From contig CM075773.1 of the NCBI GenBank assembly GCA_037974665.1, forward strand, positions 48,810,080 through 48,874,079: 64,000 nt of DNA, given 5' to 3'. This DNA comes from Ehretia macrophylla (Eukaryota; Streptophyta; Magnoliopsida; Boraginales; Ehretiaceae). Position numbers and translations under genes: made by a program. The notes beneath the pieces were generated by a model that was given only the letters and a program-made list of their open reading frames with translations, was not told the origin of the DNA and did not search any database. Below, piece after piece: positions 23,346 through 35,300 of the stretch; positions within the stretch are counted from its first letter, which is position 1, and every line of letters begins with the position of its first letter.

Positions 23346-23628
23346 TTCTAAAATGATCATTAAATAACTTCAGAGACAATAATACTACTTAAATTCTCTT
23401 GTAATAGTCTCTTTGTTTATAAATAAATAAAAATACGAAATGATATCAATAATCTATAATTTAATTTTTTTTTATAATTCATACATATTTTAAAATGATC
23501 ATTAAATAGCTTTAGAGACTACGATACTACTTCTATTCTCTTGTTGACTCTGTCTGTGAAAAAAAAGAAAAAAACATGTGATGGCGCCAATAATTTTTAA
23601 TTTAAAAAATTTATATAATTCATATTTC
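23346..23628 (+). repeat. two-copy direct repeat of about 142 bp upstream of BI-1
   Basis: Copies start near 23346 and 23490. Both begin with TAAAATGATCATTAAATA and continue with GATACTACTT or a close variant, ATTCTCTTGT, and an AT-rich tail ending near TATAATTCATA. They have diverged by substitutions and small indels. Confidence 0.65.
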
Positions 23629-23752
23629 CCAAGGCTTCTCTTGTAAATAGCCCGAACAACCAGGGGTAAAATTGTAGATCCACACCGAGGCTCCAGTAGT
23701 TTCCTAGAAACAACCAAATACCAACCAAACCCCTCCCACCAAGCAAGCCAGA

Positions 23753-23770
23753 TATATATAAATATATAAT
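23753..23770 (+). promoter_or_regulatory. TATA-rich core promoter candidate of BI-1
   Basis: TATATATAAATATATAAT lies about 95 bp upstream of the ATG at 23859. A purine-rich GAAGAAGAAGAAG stretch follows directly before the start codon, as in many plant leaders. Confidence 0.4.
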
Positions 23771-23858
23771 ACCCCCGAAGTCTTCACACACATCTCACAC
23801 AGTTAACGTAACGATTTAACCCAACACAAATTCTCAAAGAAGAAGAAGAAGAAAAGGA

Positions 23859-26800
23859 ATGGATGCGTTCACGTCGTTCTTCGATTCCCAATCGGCGTCA
23901 AGAAACCGTTGGAGTTACGATTCTCTCAAGAACCTCCGCCTCATCTCTCCCGTCGTCCAATCTCACCTTAAACTGGTAATGTTTTTAGTATTAAATGTTT
24001 TTACGTATTTTTTTGGGTTCGATTCCTATTATCAACGCTGGTCGCTGTAGACGTTTGTGTCTGATTATATTTATTTGTGTAATTATTAGTGATTGTACTT
24101 TTTATAATATGTCAAATCATCGATTCTCGAAAGAATAAAAGAAAATAAAGAAAATTATTTTCAGGTTTAATTTTCTAATTTTATAATTCGTATGAATTAT
24201 ATTTCAAATAATCGCTTCTAAAAAGAATTTAAAAAAATAAGAACGCGTATATTTGTAGTAGAAAGAATTTTGAGTATTTACGTTAATTTTTCACCGATTA
24301 TTGTTCGTGTTTAATTATGTATTGGTGTTTTCTGTCTCGTGACTTGTCGTGTAATTATTAGTAATTCTAATTTTTTAATTTGTATGAATTATATGTCAAA
24401 TCATCGCTTCTAAAAAGAATTAAAAAAAAAGAAAGAGGTATCTTTTTAGTAGAAAGAATTATGAGTATTTAGGTTAAATTTTTCACCGATGATTTAAGAT
24501 TATTTTCGTGTTTAATTATGTGTTGGTGTTTTCTGTCTCGTGACTCATCGTGTAATTATTAGTAATTCTAATTTTATAATTCGTATGAATTATATGTCAA
24601 ATCGTCGCTTCTAAACAGAATTAAAAGGAAAAGAAACAGGTATATCTTTAATAGAAAGAATTATGAGTATTTAGGTTAATTTTTTCACTAACGACTTAGA
24701 TTATTGTTCGTGTTTAGTTATATATTGGTGTTTTCTGTCTCGTGACTTGTTGTGTATATATTAGTACTTGTAATTTTATAATTCGTATTAATTATATGTC
24801 AAATCATCGTTTATAAAAAGAATTAAAAAAAAGGAACAGGTATATTTTCAGTAGAAAGAATTATGAGTATTTAGATTATTTTTTTCACCAACGATTTAGA
24901 TTATTGTTCGTGTTTAATTAGATATTGGCGTTTTCTGTCTCGTGACTTGTCATGTAATTATTAGTAATTGGACTTTTATAATTCCTATGGATTATATGTT
25001 AATCATTGCTTCTCAAAAAAATAAAAATGAAATAAAGAAAGTTGTATGTCTTCTTATATGTTGGTCTGTTCTCTATCGCTGTCTGAGGTGTAATTATTAG
25101 CAATTGCACATTTTACAAGTCATATGAATTATCTCCCACTACTATGTCAAATCGTTGCTTCTCAAAAGAATTAAAAAATAAATAAATAAAGAAGATAGTT
25201 TTTAGGTTCAATTTTTGCCACCAAGAGCATCATATTTATGTCTAATTATATGTTATTATTTTCTCTCTCGTGGTTTATTGTGTTATTATTAGTAGTTTTG
25301 CTTTTATAATTCAGTATGAATCATATCTCGCTAATGTTGGTTTTTATGTCAAATCATCACTTCACAAAGAATGAAAAAGTAATGAAACTAGATTTCGAAT
25401 TCAATTCTTCCCATCAAGTCATTCATGTAGAATTATCTATTAGTGTGTATATATATAATTTTTTTCTGTGAGTTGTTGTGTAAATATTAGTAACTAACTG
25501 CGCTTTGTAGTTTGTACGAACTATCTCAGCACGACAGGTAACTTTTTATTCCTATATAAAATTAAATAAAAATCAAGAGACAGATTAGTGTTAGTTATTG
25601 AGACAAGTAAGCATTCATGAGGTAATTATTGATAACTTCAGTGAGCTTTATTTTCTTGAATTCAGAAGTTTTGAGAGATAAAAAACAATGGAAGAGTAAA
25701 AAATTTTAGTTAAAGTGAAAAAAGTAAAGATCAATAGCGGGATATTAACATTAATTATCGAGAATAAACTGAACATTTCTGAAGTATTTACTGGTAATTT
25801 AAGTGATTTTCAATTGATCGTGGCAAATTTTAGTTTACAAGTTCATTTAATTCATTGGGTAATTGGGATTGGAAAGGAAAATATTAGTAAAAATTTACTG
25901 ATGAAGCCTTGGCTTAGCAGTTTAGTTTGAAGCAACGAGACTGAGGTTTCAGGTTCAGTGCTTTCCACCCAATCCAATAGCTTGTGTTGTTGAGAAGTGG
26001 CATGTACTTTGTGTGAATTGTCTCCCACTGTATGTTGTATGTCAATTATTATGTTATGAATGCTTCTTTAAAGAGAAAAACCAAACCAAACCAAACCAAG
26101 GCCTTATACATTAGGTGGGGTTGGCTTTTTCAAGAATAAAGGAACAAAAGAAGATACTCTAGGCTCTGGGTGTTTAGTTTTTTTCTTTCTCTGTATGGTA
26201 ACTGTTAATGAGATGATATCGTAGAAATCATGGTTGTTTCTTGATTGCAGGTCTATCTCACACTATGCTGTGCCTTAGTCGCATCAGCAGTGGGGGTCTA
26301 CCTTCACATACTTTGGAACATAGGTGGCTTCCTAACAACAATGGGATTCTTCGGAAGCGTTACATGGCTACTCGCTACGCCTCCTTATGAAGAGGTTAAA
26401 TTTGCTTTCTTCTCACCTTTTTTTTTGGGATTTCCCATTGTTTTTGATTTGTTGATAGAATTGTACTGAAGAGTAGGAATGTTTCTTGGCAAATGGAGAT
26501 TGACTTGCAATTTTGTTGTTGATGACGTGCAGCAAAAGAGGGTTGGACTACTTATGGCAGCGGCACTTTTTGAGGGAGCAACTATTGGTCCTCTGATCGA
26601 TTTGGCCATTCAGATTGACCCCAGGTACGTGTACCTCTACCTTTCTCAGTGCTACACTTGCTAGTGTAGGCACTTGTTAATGTTCGGTTGTCTTTAGCCA
26701 GTATTGTTATTGGTAATGTTTTACAGTTCTCTGAAGGATTAGCTTTACTGGGCCGTAGTCTAGGATCAATTTGTAAATAATACATCATGTTCTTTAGTTC

Positions 26801-27875
26801 AGAATATAAAGGTTTCATAATTGCTATTTAATTTTTTATCTACATCTTATTACCTGATCATGTTTTTCTTAAAGATCTTTTTACTGGATTACATACAAAT
26901 TTGGGATAATGTGAATTTTCTAAATCAAGTTACTCCTGCATATATCTAACCTGTGCTGAATATTACATCAGTTAGCTATTTTTAGCTGGCTAGCTTTGGT
27001 AATCTTTTATCTATGTATATGTGTTCCTATATATGCTTTTGATAATAAACGGCAATGTTGATGTCTTGAGGTATTCTTTTATCTCCTTGATAAAGTGAGG
27101 ATAAATTATATATGCATATTCACACTTTCATGTTACCATGTTATTTCTAAAAATGATCCAATAACTCGTACATGCTAGTTTTCTACAACCTCTATAGTTC
27201 AACCTTGATGTTAGACTGTGGGTTACTGTGCTCCAAACTACTTGAATAGTCCAGTCAAAGATTGTTCTCTGACGTTTGCTTTTTTACCGTTGCTGCAGCA
27301 TTCTGGTCGGTGCTTTTGTTGGTTGTGCTGTGGCTTTTGGTTGTTTCTCGGCAGCTGCCATGGTGGCGAGGCGTAGGGAGTACTTGTACCTGTCAGGCGC
27401 GCTTTCTTCTGGTCTATCAATCCTTCTCTGGTTGCACTTTGCGTCCTCCCTCTTTGGTGGGTCTATGGGCCTCTTCAAGTTTGAGGTATGAGATTAGTTC
27501 CTTTTCCGAGTTCTCATTTTTTCCCCAGGTGTCTCTCCGGAAAAAAGCTTATCCTTTAGCTGCTTATTTGCAGTTGTACTTTGGGCTGTTGGTCTTTGTT
27601 GGCTACATTGTGGTGGATACCCAGGACATTATAGAGAAGGCTCACTTGGGAGATTTGGACTACGTGAAGCATTCTCTAACCCTTTTCACTGACTTCATAG
27701 CTGTCTTTGTTAGAATTCTCATCATCATGGTGAGTATCTATTACCATCTTCCCTGTTCCTTATTGCTTGATTTACTTGAGTCCTTTGTATTAACTCAACG
27801 TACGTCTTATTGTTTCTGCAGTTGAAGAATGCAGGGGAGAAGGAAGAGAAGAAGAAGAAGAAGAGGAGGGAGTGA
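23859..27875 (+). CDS. BI-1: Bax inhibitor-1 (BI-1), ER cell-death suppressor
   Basis: Six exons join in frame: 23859-23975, 26251-26394, 26533-26624, 27299-27485, 27574-27729 and 27822-27875, giving 249 residues, the usual length for plant BI-1. The protein starts MDAFTSFFDS and has six to seven hydrophobic helices. Family motifs include HLKLVYLTLCCALVASA, GLLMAAALFEGATIGPLID, and GYIVVDTQDIIEKAHLGD with the acidic residues linked to calcium handling. The C-terminus is a lysine/arginine/glutamate tail (KEEKKKKKRRE) like the calmodulin-binding tail described for plant BI-1. The protein sits in the ER membrane and restrains stress-induced cell death through calcium homeostasis. The first intron is 2.3 kb and contains a tandem array. 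Confidence 0.96.
24050..25530 (+). repeat. tandem array of about 200-bp units in BI-1 intron 1
   Basis: A unit with TTTTCTGTCTCGTGACT, GTAATTATTAGTAATT, TATGAATTATATGTCAAATC and a GAAAGAATTATGAGTATTTA block recurs. The TCTGTCTCG mark falls at 24331, 24532, 24734 and 24934, giving spacings of 200-202 bp. Shorter, more diverged copies follow near 25070, 25260 and 25440, and another precedes near 24060. The array covers most of the first 1.5 kb of the intron. Confidence 0.85.
25897..26090 (+). mobile_element. possible tRNA-derived SINE in BI-1 intron 1
   Basis: An A-box-like TGGCTTAGCAGTTTAGT is followed about 30 bp later by a B-box-like GGTTCAGTGC, in the layout of plant Au/TS-type SINEs. It ends in a short AACC-rich tail before 26100. 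Similarity is by eye and the element is diverged. Confidence 0.4.
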
Positions 27876-28856
27876 ATTTGAAGCGCGTTGGATTGAATAA
27901 TAACACTTGATGTCCATAAAACTTGTTTCTTGTTAGGACCTTCCTTTTGATGTCGTTAAGAGGAACTTGGCAGGCTTGCAGTGGGTTTGAGTGTTTACAC
28001 TTCAATGTGGATGATGGTATATACATTTTTGATTTCCTTTTGGAAGCATGAATTGTTGGAGATTTAACAGTTTACATAGTCAATTTACTTGTAACTTCTG
28101 AACGCACACCTCTCTCTCTCTCTCTCTCTCTCGCTCTTTTTGTTTTTTGTATGTTTTTGTTCTACAACTTGTGAAAATTAATCGATTGTGGAGGATATTA
28201 AGATAATTGTTTTTGGGTCAGACTCTATAAAAATGAGTTTACGCACTATTTTTACGAGTTGAATATGTACTATTTTCAGAACTTAAGTACATGATTTACA
28301 AGTCATTATTCAACATTATGTTTTTGTGTCAAGTTTAACTTTCATAGTCGTTGTGGAAGTCAAAAAATTGAAATTTGTTGGTGAAAGGAGAAAAGTCTGA
28401 AAATAGAGTTTTATAATGAAAGTGATTTTTGAATCTTAACTAAGTGAAACTTGTTATCTACTCGTTGAATTTTTAGAATTCCAAATTATATAAATGAGCT
28501 CCTTATTGTAAACTTGGATGCTATTGGTGTTGGTTGACTTTTTTATTTATGAAATTTCCTTTTTCTGACCAAAAGATTGTGGGTTTGGAGCGAATAAATG
28601 TCTCGGGTTCAGAACTTTGAATTTACAGATGTGATTAGTATTGTACGTATAAGAATTAATTATTTAAAAATTTTTTTTATTAATTAAAAATAATTAATTT
28701 AAGTTATTTTTTATATTTATAATATTTATGTAAATTATACAATCATATTATTACACCCTCTATTAAAGACCAATCAAGTGATAAAAAATTATAAAAATAG
28801 CTTTTACAGATTTAATAGGTGGCTTTTACCATCTCTTTGGTGTAATATTTTAACAC
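27876..28856. other. BI-1 3' region and spacer
   Basis: Probable 3' untranslated sequence of BI-1 is followed by AT-rich spacer. A CT microsatellite lies at 28111-28132. No gene is seen before the MITE at 28860. Confidence 0.6.
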
Positions 28857-28859
28857 TTA

Positions 28860-29499
28860 GGCTCTGTTTGTTTGCCGTAAAATATTTTTCTAGAAAACAT
28901 TTTTTTTATTTTTACGGTGTTTGGTAACACCAGAAAATTGGTCAACCGAAAAATATTTTTCAATCAAAAATAGTGGGCTATTTTTTAGAGATTTTCTGGT
29001 GTTTGGTAAAACCGAAAAATATTTTTCGGTAAAAAATAGTAGGTTACTTTTTGGAGATTTTCCGGTGTTTGGTAACACCGAAAAATTGGTCAACTGAAAA
29101 ATATTTTTCGGTCAAAAATAACGGCTAGTTTAAAATTTGGGAAAATATTGTCATTTATTTGGGAGATAGAAATATTTTTCAGAACTTAACCACCCCTATT
29201 TTATGTGTATATATATTTTTTTTATAAATCTCATATCAGAAAATATTTTTTATTGTACATCTAAACATCAAAAAATCTTTTTCAGTATTTTATTTTTCAA
29301 GAAAATATTTTCCTCGAACAAGTTATTTTACGACAAACAAACGGAGCTCAGAAAAATATTTTTCTTTAAAAATATTTTCCAAAAAAATATTTTTTACAAG
29401 TAAGCTATTTTACAGTAAACAAACAAAAAAATATATTTTATTTTTTAAAAAAATATTTTTCACTTAAAACATTTTCCACTACGGCAAACAAACGGAGCC
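28860..29499 (+). mobile_element. PIF/Harbinger-type MITE, copy 1
   Basis: The left end is GGCTCTGTTTGTTTGCCG and the right end reversed is GGCTCCGTTTGTTTGCCG. The element is flanked by TTA on both sides (28857-28859 and 29500-29502), the 3-bp target duplication of PIF/Harbinger (Tourist-like) elements. The interior repeats a roughly 65-bp block with GGTGTTTGGTAACACC three times and shows three right-end-like blocks. It lies just upstream of the gene at 29819. Confidence 0.82.
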
Positions 29500-29502
29500 T
29501 TA

Positions 29503-29818
29503 GTTCATACATTAGTTATTGACCTGTTCTGATACTATTACCTCCGCACGATTCAAAACAGATCAAATAAAAAACAGTACGAGAAAAGAACAAACAAAAC
29601 GACGTCATTCTACACCTATATTTATCAACGAGTGACTCTTCACAGTAAACAAAAAAAAAAAAAAAAAAAACCATTTTAGCAAAAGCAGCGTTTACTCTTC
29701 TCTTCACATCATCAACTTCTTCAATCTTCTTCACCTCTCACTAAATCGAATCAATTTTCAGTCATAATCCTTCACATGCTATTGAATTCAACTATTTAAT
29801 CGATAATTTTTTGCTAAA
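29503..29818 (+). other. short upstream region of the helical-protein gene
   Basis: About 320 bp separate the MITE from the ATG at 29819. The stretch holds a run of about 20 A residues (29650-29670) and a C/T-rich leader-like segment (29690-29760). The promoter must be compact or overlap the MITE. Confidence 0.5.
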
Positions 29819-32387
29819 ATGAAGAAGCTAATGGAGTTTGGAAGAAAAGCAATGTTCTACGTTAGGGTTCTGTCCGGTTATGAAGAGCGCAGAATCCGAT
29901 CTTATCGTCTACAGCTCCAGCAACGAATCCAACAGGTAATTGTATTTTATATAATTTATCGGCTCGTCTAAAATAGTTTTTTTTTTTTTTTTAAATCTAT
30001 AGTCATGTTGAGGGATTAGTATTATTTAGTAGAAAAAGTTCAAATTTTGGGTATAAACTACGCCGTTTGAAATATATTTTTATGTTATTGGGGGAAAGAT
30101 AAAGAAAATGGTGGGAATTGTGCTTAGTTTACGGGGAAAGTAGGGGTTTTTGTGGTTAGCGGTTTTATAGTTATATAAAACTTAGTACTGTGTGAGGGTG
30201 AGCGACTATGCTGAAGAACAGTCTATTTGTGTTTTCGAAAGGTAGGAAAGGTGGAAGCCCCAAGCATGTTGTACTTAGCAGTTGCGGATTTGCAGCAGCG
30301 AGTGGTTGACAGAATAAGAGCTCTTGGGGAGTGAGAGCCAGGGCGTATCATCCAAATCATCGGTCCGCCGGGCAAGATGCCTAATATTTATAACGCTCTG
30401 GTAAAGGTCGAGATACTGTTGGTCAACTAATTAATGTGACTTGTGAGGTACAACGGTTATTAGGAAATAATTGACTTACAGCTGTAGCTATGAGTGCTAT
30501 AGATGGTCTAATGAGGGGAAAGGAAGTGATTGACACAACAGCTCCTCTAAGTGTTCCGGTTGGTGGAGCGACTCTGGGACGAATTTTCAACGTGCTTGGA
30601 GAACTTGTAGATAATGTAGGTCCTGTAGATACTCGTTCAACATCTCCTTTTCATAGACTTGCACCCGTTTTTATACGGTTAGATACAAAGTTATCTATTT
30701 TTGAAACAGGAATTAAAGTAGTAGATCTTTTAGTCCCTTATTGCCGTGGAGGAAAAATCGGACTATTCGGGGGAGGCTTACACCAATTCGATCTGAGCTT
30801 GTGGAACTGGATGATGGCTGGAGATGACGAAGAAAAATTTCATATATAAGCCCTATGTCTGGAATTTTTTTCCTGTGTGCGTGTTGGGGGGGTGGCGATG
30901 AAGTTAGCAGTAGATAAAGAAGTATAGGTTGTGCGGTTCAGTTCCCCGGGAGAGAGAAGGCTCTATTCTCTAGCGCAAATAAGCTATAGTGTTGCAGATG
31001 GAGACTAAGCATGCGGCTTCTTCTTTCCCAAAAAGTTATTGAGGCCAACATAGAAAAGCAATGCAAAAAGAAAATGCCAGTTCCTTACGTGAAAAGTTGT
31101 GTTAAAACAAACCATGACAATATTGTATTGAAAGCAAGAGTGTATATTTTTGGTGTACAAGCAAGACAGGTGAAATCATGCTTCTGTTTATCTGGCAACT
31201 ACGATACTGAACTCTTGGTCATACTAGATCAATTTATTTGGCTGATTGGTCAAGTGATGTTTAATTTGATTCTTATGAGGACCTTGTCGAGATAGTATGA
31301 GATCATATGGCTCTTAGTAGAAATCAGAAAGTAGTTTTACTGCAATTCTTACAAGTGGCAAACGATACTTAAATCAACAATATTATTTTGTTACTGTCTT
31401 CTTATTGCTTTCAGTTTTTTTTTTTTTGGGTTTTTGTTTTCATCCTCTGCATAATATGCCATCAGTTGCAAGAAACTGTCTAAGGTCTTGGTGAAATAAG
31501 CTTGCTCTCGTGTGTTTATACATGCAGGCAGAAGAAAGAAAGGCTGCTCTGAGAAAGGTCCCTGAGCAAATCATTTTGTCTGAAGTTCGGCGTATGGTGG
31601 AGGAGATGCAAGCTTTGAATAAGAAGCTGGAGGATACGGTATATTATACTTCTATTTTCTTTCAGTTTGCATGATGTGATGTCACTTCCAATATTAAGAT
31701 GAAATAATCATGCTATGCAAGCAGCTTTGGATGCCTTATATTGATATTTGACTTATTATATGTTGTTAGCATTCAGTGATATATTTGCATACATGGAGAT
31801 CTTTTCCGAAATTGAACTGGTTGATGCCTTAAGTTAATATGATTCAGATCTTGATATGGTTTTGATAATGACCAATGGTTTTTTTTTTTTTTAAATTTTG
31901 AACTCCTATGAGGATCTTGATCACACGATTAAGTCATACATTTCACCCTATGGGTTGGTGCATCTGGGCGATCAGAATGCACTTTCTCATACTTAATTTT
32001 TCCGAGTCCCACTACTTTGGAGGATCCTTGACGATCTTGGTTTTTGTTTTTTTACTTTTCATTTATCTTCTCTATTCCATAACGTGTCCTGTTATGGATC
32101 AATTTTCAACTTCGGTTTTAGTCCTTGAACTTATGGTCATTATTTGGCAGGAAGCTGCGATTGAAGAGTATTTCAAACCAATTGATAAGGAAGCAGAGAT
32201 CATTATGAAAATGCAGCTTGAAGGGGAGGAGAAGACAATGAAGGAAATGATGAAAACCATGCAAAAACAGGCTTTGCTTGAGAAAGCTGAAGCTGAAAAA
32301 ATCGCAGCAAACACTCACAATGCAGACACAAGCGAACATATTAAAGAGAAAGCATCCACCACAGCCACTCGTGTTGAAGTCAGATAA
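29819..32387 (+). CDS. conserved plant helical/coiled-coil protein of unknown function
   Basis: Three exons (29819-29935, 31528-31638, 32151-32387) join at phase 0 to 154 residues. The start is [20 protein letters not shown]. Nearly all the rest is charged and helical: [35 protein letters not shown], and [18 protein letters not shown], with heptad-like spacing that suggests a coiled coil. A methionine- and lysine-rich segment ([12 protein letters not shown]) and a hydrophilic tail follow. There is no signal peptide or membrane helix. I do not recognise a characterised family. The clean splice sites and complete reading frame argue for a real gene. Intron 1 (1.6 kb) contains a chloroplast DNA insert. 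Confidence 0.8.
30341..30776 (+). pseudogene. atpB: nuclear chloroplast-DNA insert (NUPT): broken atpB fragment
   Basis: This stretch closely follows the chloroplast ATP synthase beta-subunit gene from about codon 22 to the P-loop region. Recognisable pieces are [46 protein letters not shown] and GGKIGLFGG. Compared with chloroplast atpB it lacks about seven codons after IIQIIGP, has further small changes in the first third including an in-frame stop, and carries substitutions such as RGKE for RGME. Homology stops just before the Walker A motif. Inside a nuclear intron it cannot make a beta subunit; it is an inserted organelle fragment. Confidence 0.9.
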
Positions 32388-35300
32388 TTCCTCAGAACTC
32401 ACCTTTTTATTTTTCATCTAGACATAATCTTGAAAAAGCACTCGTCTGCTGCGGTTTCTCTCTAATCTTCATTTAATTTTGTGTGATTTTAGTAGCTTTG
32501 AGGAAATGTTCTACCTCTCTGGTTTGAATTACAAAGGTATCGATTATTGTCACTGTATAACAAAGTTTTTGTTGGTACAAGAGCTAAATGCTTTAGGAAT
32601 TGGTTTATCCTGTATGGAATTTAGTATTACAGAAAAGGTAAATTCAAAGTTTTCTAATAAGCTAATCAATTCCTCTGCACACTTGCTACATTGTTTCTGT
32701 TCCATATCTGTTTGTTAGCTCTCAGGCCATCTAGGTTGCACAACCCTTTAGATAGATCGTTCTATGTGGGCTTGAAACTGATGACATCCCTTTGATTGCT
32801 TACTTCGTTTCCCTGGAACAGGAAGATCATTTTGAGATCTTAGATCTTCAAACATATTTCAGAGGAACCTAACTTTGTCTGTTTTCGGTACATGTCTGAC
32901 AAAAAAAATTTGCTTGTTTCAAACGCTTTGAGGCGTTAAAACGGACTGGGAAAGTTGCAGATTTACATTGTTTTCGCATTGATTTCATCAGCGGACGTTC
33001 CCCACACGCACTTGGGGCCCATGCACCACACACACATACCCCTCATAAAGTATTTTTTCAGTATGAGAAACCTTTGATAAAATTGTGAAGGATTTGCTTT
33101 TTCATCTGTTTATATATATATATATACAAAACAAAAATCAGCGTTATTTCACGTGGTGGGGTTGTATATATATATTTAATGACTGTAGGACTTCCTGTCA
33201 AGAGTCATATGTTCTATAGATTTATGCACGTCAGATTTGTAATCAGTTGTCATGCATGTCTGGCTAAGAGAAAGGAATAGGTGTAATCAGTTGTCATGCA
33301 TGTCTGGCTAAAAGAAAGGAATAGGTTCTATAAACATGTGAGATTCACCTATGTGAGTGTCGAGCATGTTGAACTTCTGAGTGCAAATGTATCCTGAAAC
33401 AATATGGTGTCCTTTTCTTCTTTACTTTCGGGAACTTCCTCACAAGTCTCAAGTGCTTTGTGTTGGCCGGTCATGGTGGGGTTGTATCATGGACCCTTTT
33501 GAGATAACAATCAAACTCTTATTTTGACATCCACTCGTGCTTGAACTTTTTTCCTCTTTTAAGTTGTGTACTTTGCCGAGGTTGTCAAAAAGATGTGACA
33601 GTTTACAATGACCATAGCCACTTATTAACAATTTAACAATTTTTTTTAACAGTGGAAGTGCAGGACCTCAAGTAGTTACAAATTTCGGGAAAATATTGTT
33701 GAAGACAATAAATAAATATAATGAATATATTTTTTAACAATTTAAATTTTTAAATGATTAAGTAGTTTAATCAATAGGTACTTGGATAAGTAGTAATTTT
33801 ATATAGTATTTTGAGTTTAAGTCTTATTGCCATTTATTTGGAAACAAAAAAAAAAAAATTATGTGCAAAGTTAAGAAACGAATTTTGTCTTCATGTAAGA
33901 GGTTGTAAATTAGTAAATCATTATATAATATTTTAAATTTTTAAATGAAGTGATAATTTTGTCGATATGAAAATAATTAGGATGAAAGGCGAAAAGGGCC
34001 TTAGCGATGGTCACAGTTGACGTATGACTGTTGGCTCATAAGATTTCAATTGAAAGGTGAAATTTAGGTGATACATAGCTTTATTGTTATCCATTTTCAT
34101 ATACAATGATCTAGCTTTTGATAGTAAAATCACTATAATTAGGAACGCAAAGTAAATATTGTTATATGGAATTTCACAACTTTGAAAAACAAATTAAGTT
34201 GCCAAAAAATTACTCTGAAATGATCAATTTGACTTGAAAAAATCAAATGGGATGTCTTTTAAAAGTTTATTTTATTCTCTTATTCGATTTTTGAATTGTA
34301 CCGGTTAAGAGAAAAGGGCGAATGAGTCTCACAAGTGTTGAGCTCACCCCACATGTAAAAGTTGTACAACATCCAACAATTGAATAGTAGCCTTTTTTCT
34401 TATTTGCATTACTTTTTACGTATTGATTTAGAGTTAGATTAGTGAATAATCTAATACGACCTTCTGATTTAAATATGTGTGTGGACTCCATAAGTGCGTG
34501 AGGCTACACATAAGACAAAACAAGCCTGATGGTATTGTAGATTATTCTTTTTTGATAAAAATCCATTGATATCTCGAGCTATGTTGAACAAGCCATCGAT
34601 TGTTACTTAATAGGTGTAATGATCATAAAGATAGTCAGTGTCTTTTAAGATTTTCCATCCGAAGCATATGGGTTGGTCCCATCCAACATGTGTATTATCA
34701 ATGCCATCGACATTAGCGCCCACAATTTCTTTCGGCTTTTGAATCAATTTCCGCTTAAATACATCTAAATAGGACATCTTAAGCTGACTCATTCAAGCCT
34801 TAATGGGTAGTTGATGATAAGTGTTGTATCTTTGGATTTCGAGAATCTTGATAATTGGATACATTTCTCAATCTTCAAAGGAAAATCCTCCACCCTTCCC
34901 CCTCACGTCGAGATGCCAAATGATTCTGTCTCGACAAGGCCTCATGGTAGTCATTAGCTTCAATAATCTAACAAAAGTACACCACTTGGAGTATGGTTTA
35001 ACGATAATAGAGACGAAATCGTTTTTACTAGATTACGAATTCGACACTCGTCATTATTTTAGAATTCTGCCCTAAACAACTAAAGTATTTAACTGAATAC
35101 ATTGGCGTATCTTTGATATGTTGAACGACAGCTCTTCATGCAAGACTTGTGAAATTCCTAGGGCGACATCTCAAGAGACTTTTACCATCCCTTTGACAGA
35201 AAGCAAACACAAACAAGGAAAGGAGAATAATAAGGGAAAAGAGAAAAAGAAAGAAAATGTGCTTCTTATTCTCATATAAAACAGAGATTTATGGTATAAC

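Larger units (their letters stand above)
22046..23858. other. CDC7-like 3' region and BI-1 upstream region
   Basis: The first part is probably the 3' untranslated region of the kinase gene. AT-rich spacer follows, with a roughly 142-bp direct duplication at 23346-23628. A TATA-rich stretch lies near 23753-23770, about 100 bp before the BI-1 start. No other gene is seen. Confidence 0.6.

Noticed and set aside
24050-25530. CRISPR-like array
   Set aside because: Units are about 200 bp and repeated throughout, with no short repeat and unique spacer pattern, and the context is a plant intron.
27262-27825. 187-residue reading frame over BI-1 exons 4 and 5
   Set aside because: It is read-through of a BI-1 intron in a partly wrong frame; the spliced model matches the family over its full length.
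30490-30849. Apparent 119-residue gene resembling ATP synthase beta
   Set aside because: It is only the uninterrupted part of the chloroplast atpB insert; it lacks the nucleotide-binding core and sits in an intron.
34607-34792. Minus-strand reading frame of 61 residues near 34.7 kb
   Set aside because: No start context, neighbouring exon or recognisable motif supports it; it could be an old transposon scrap but I cannot show this.
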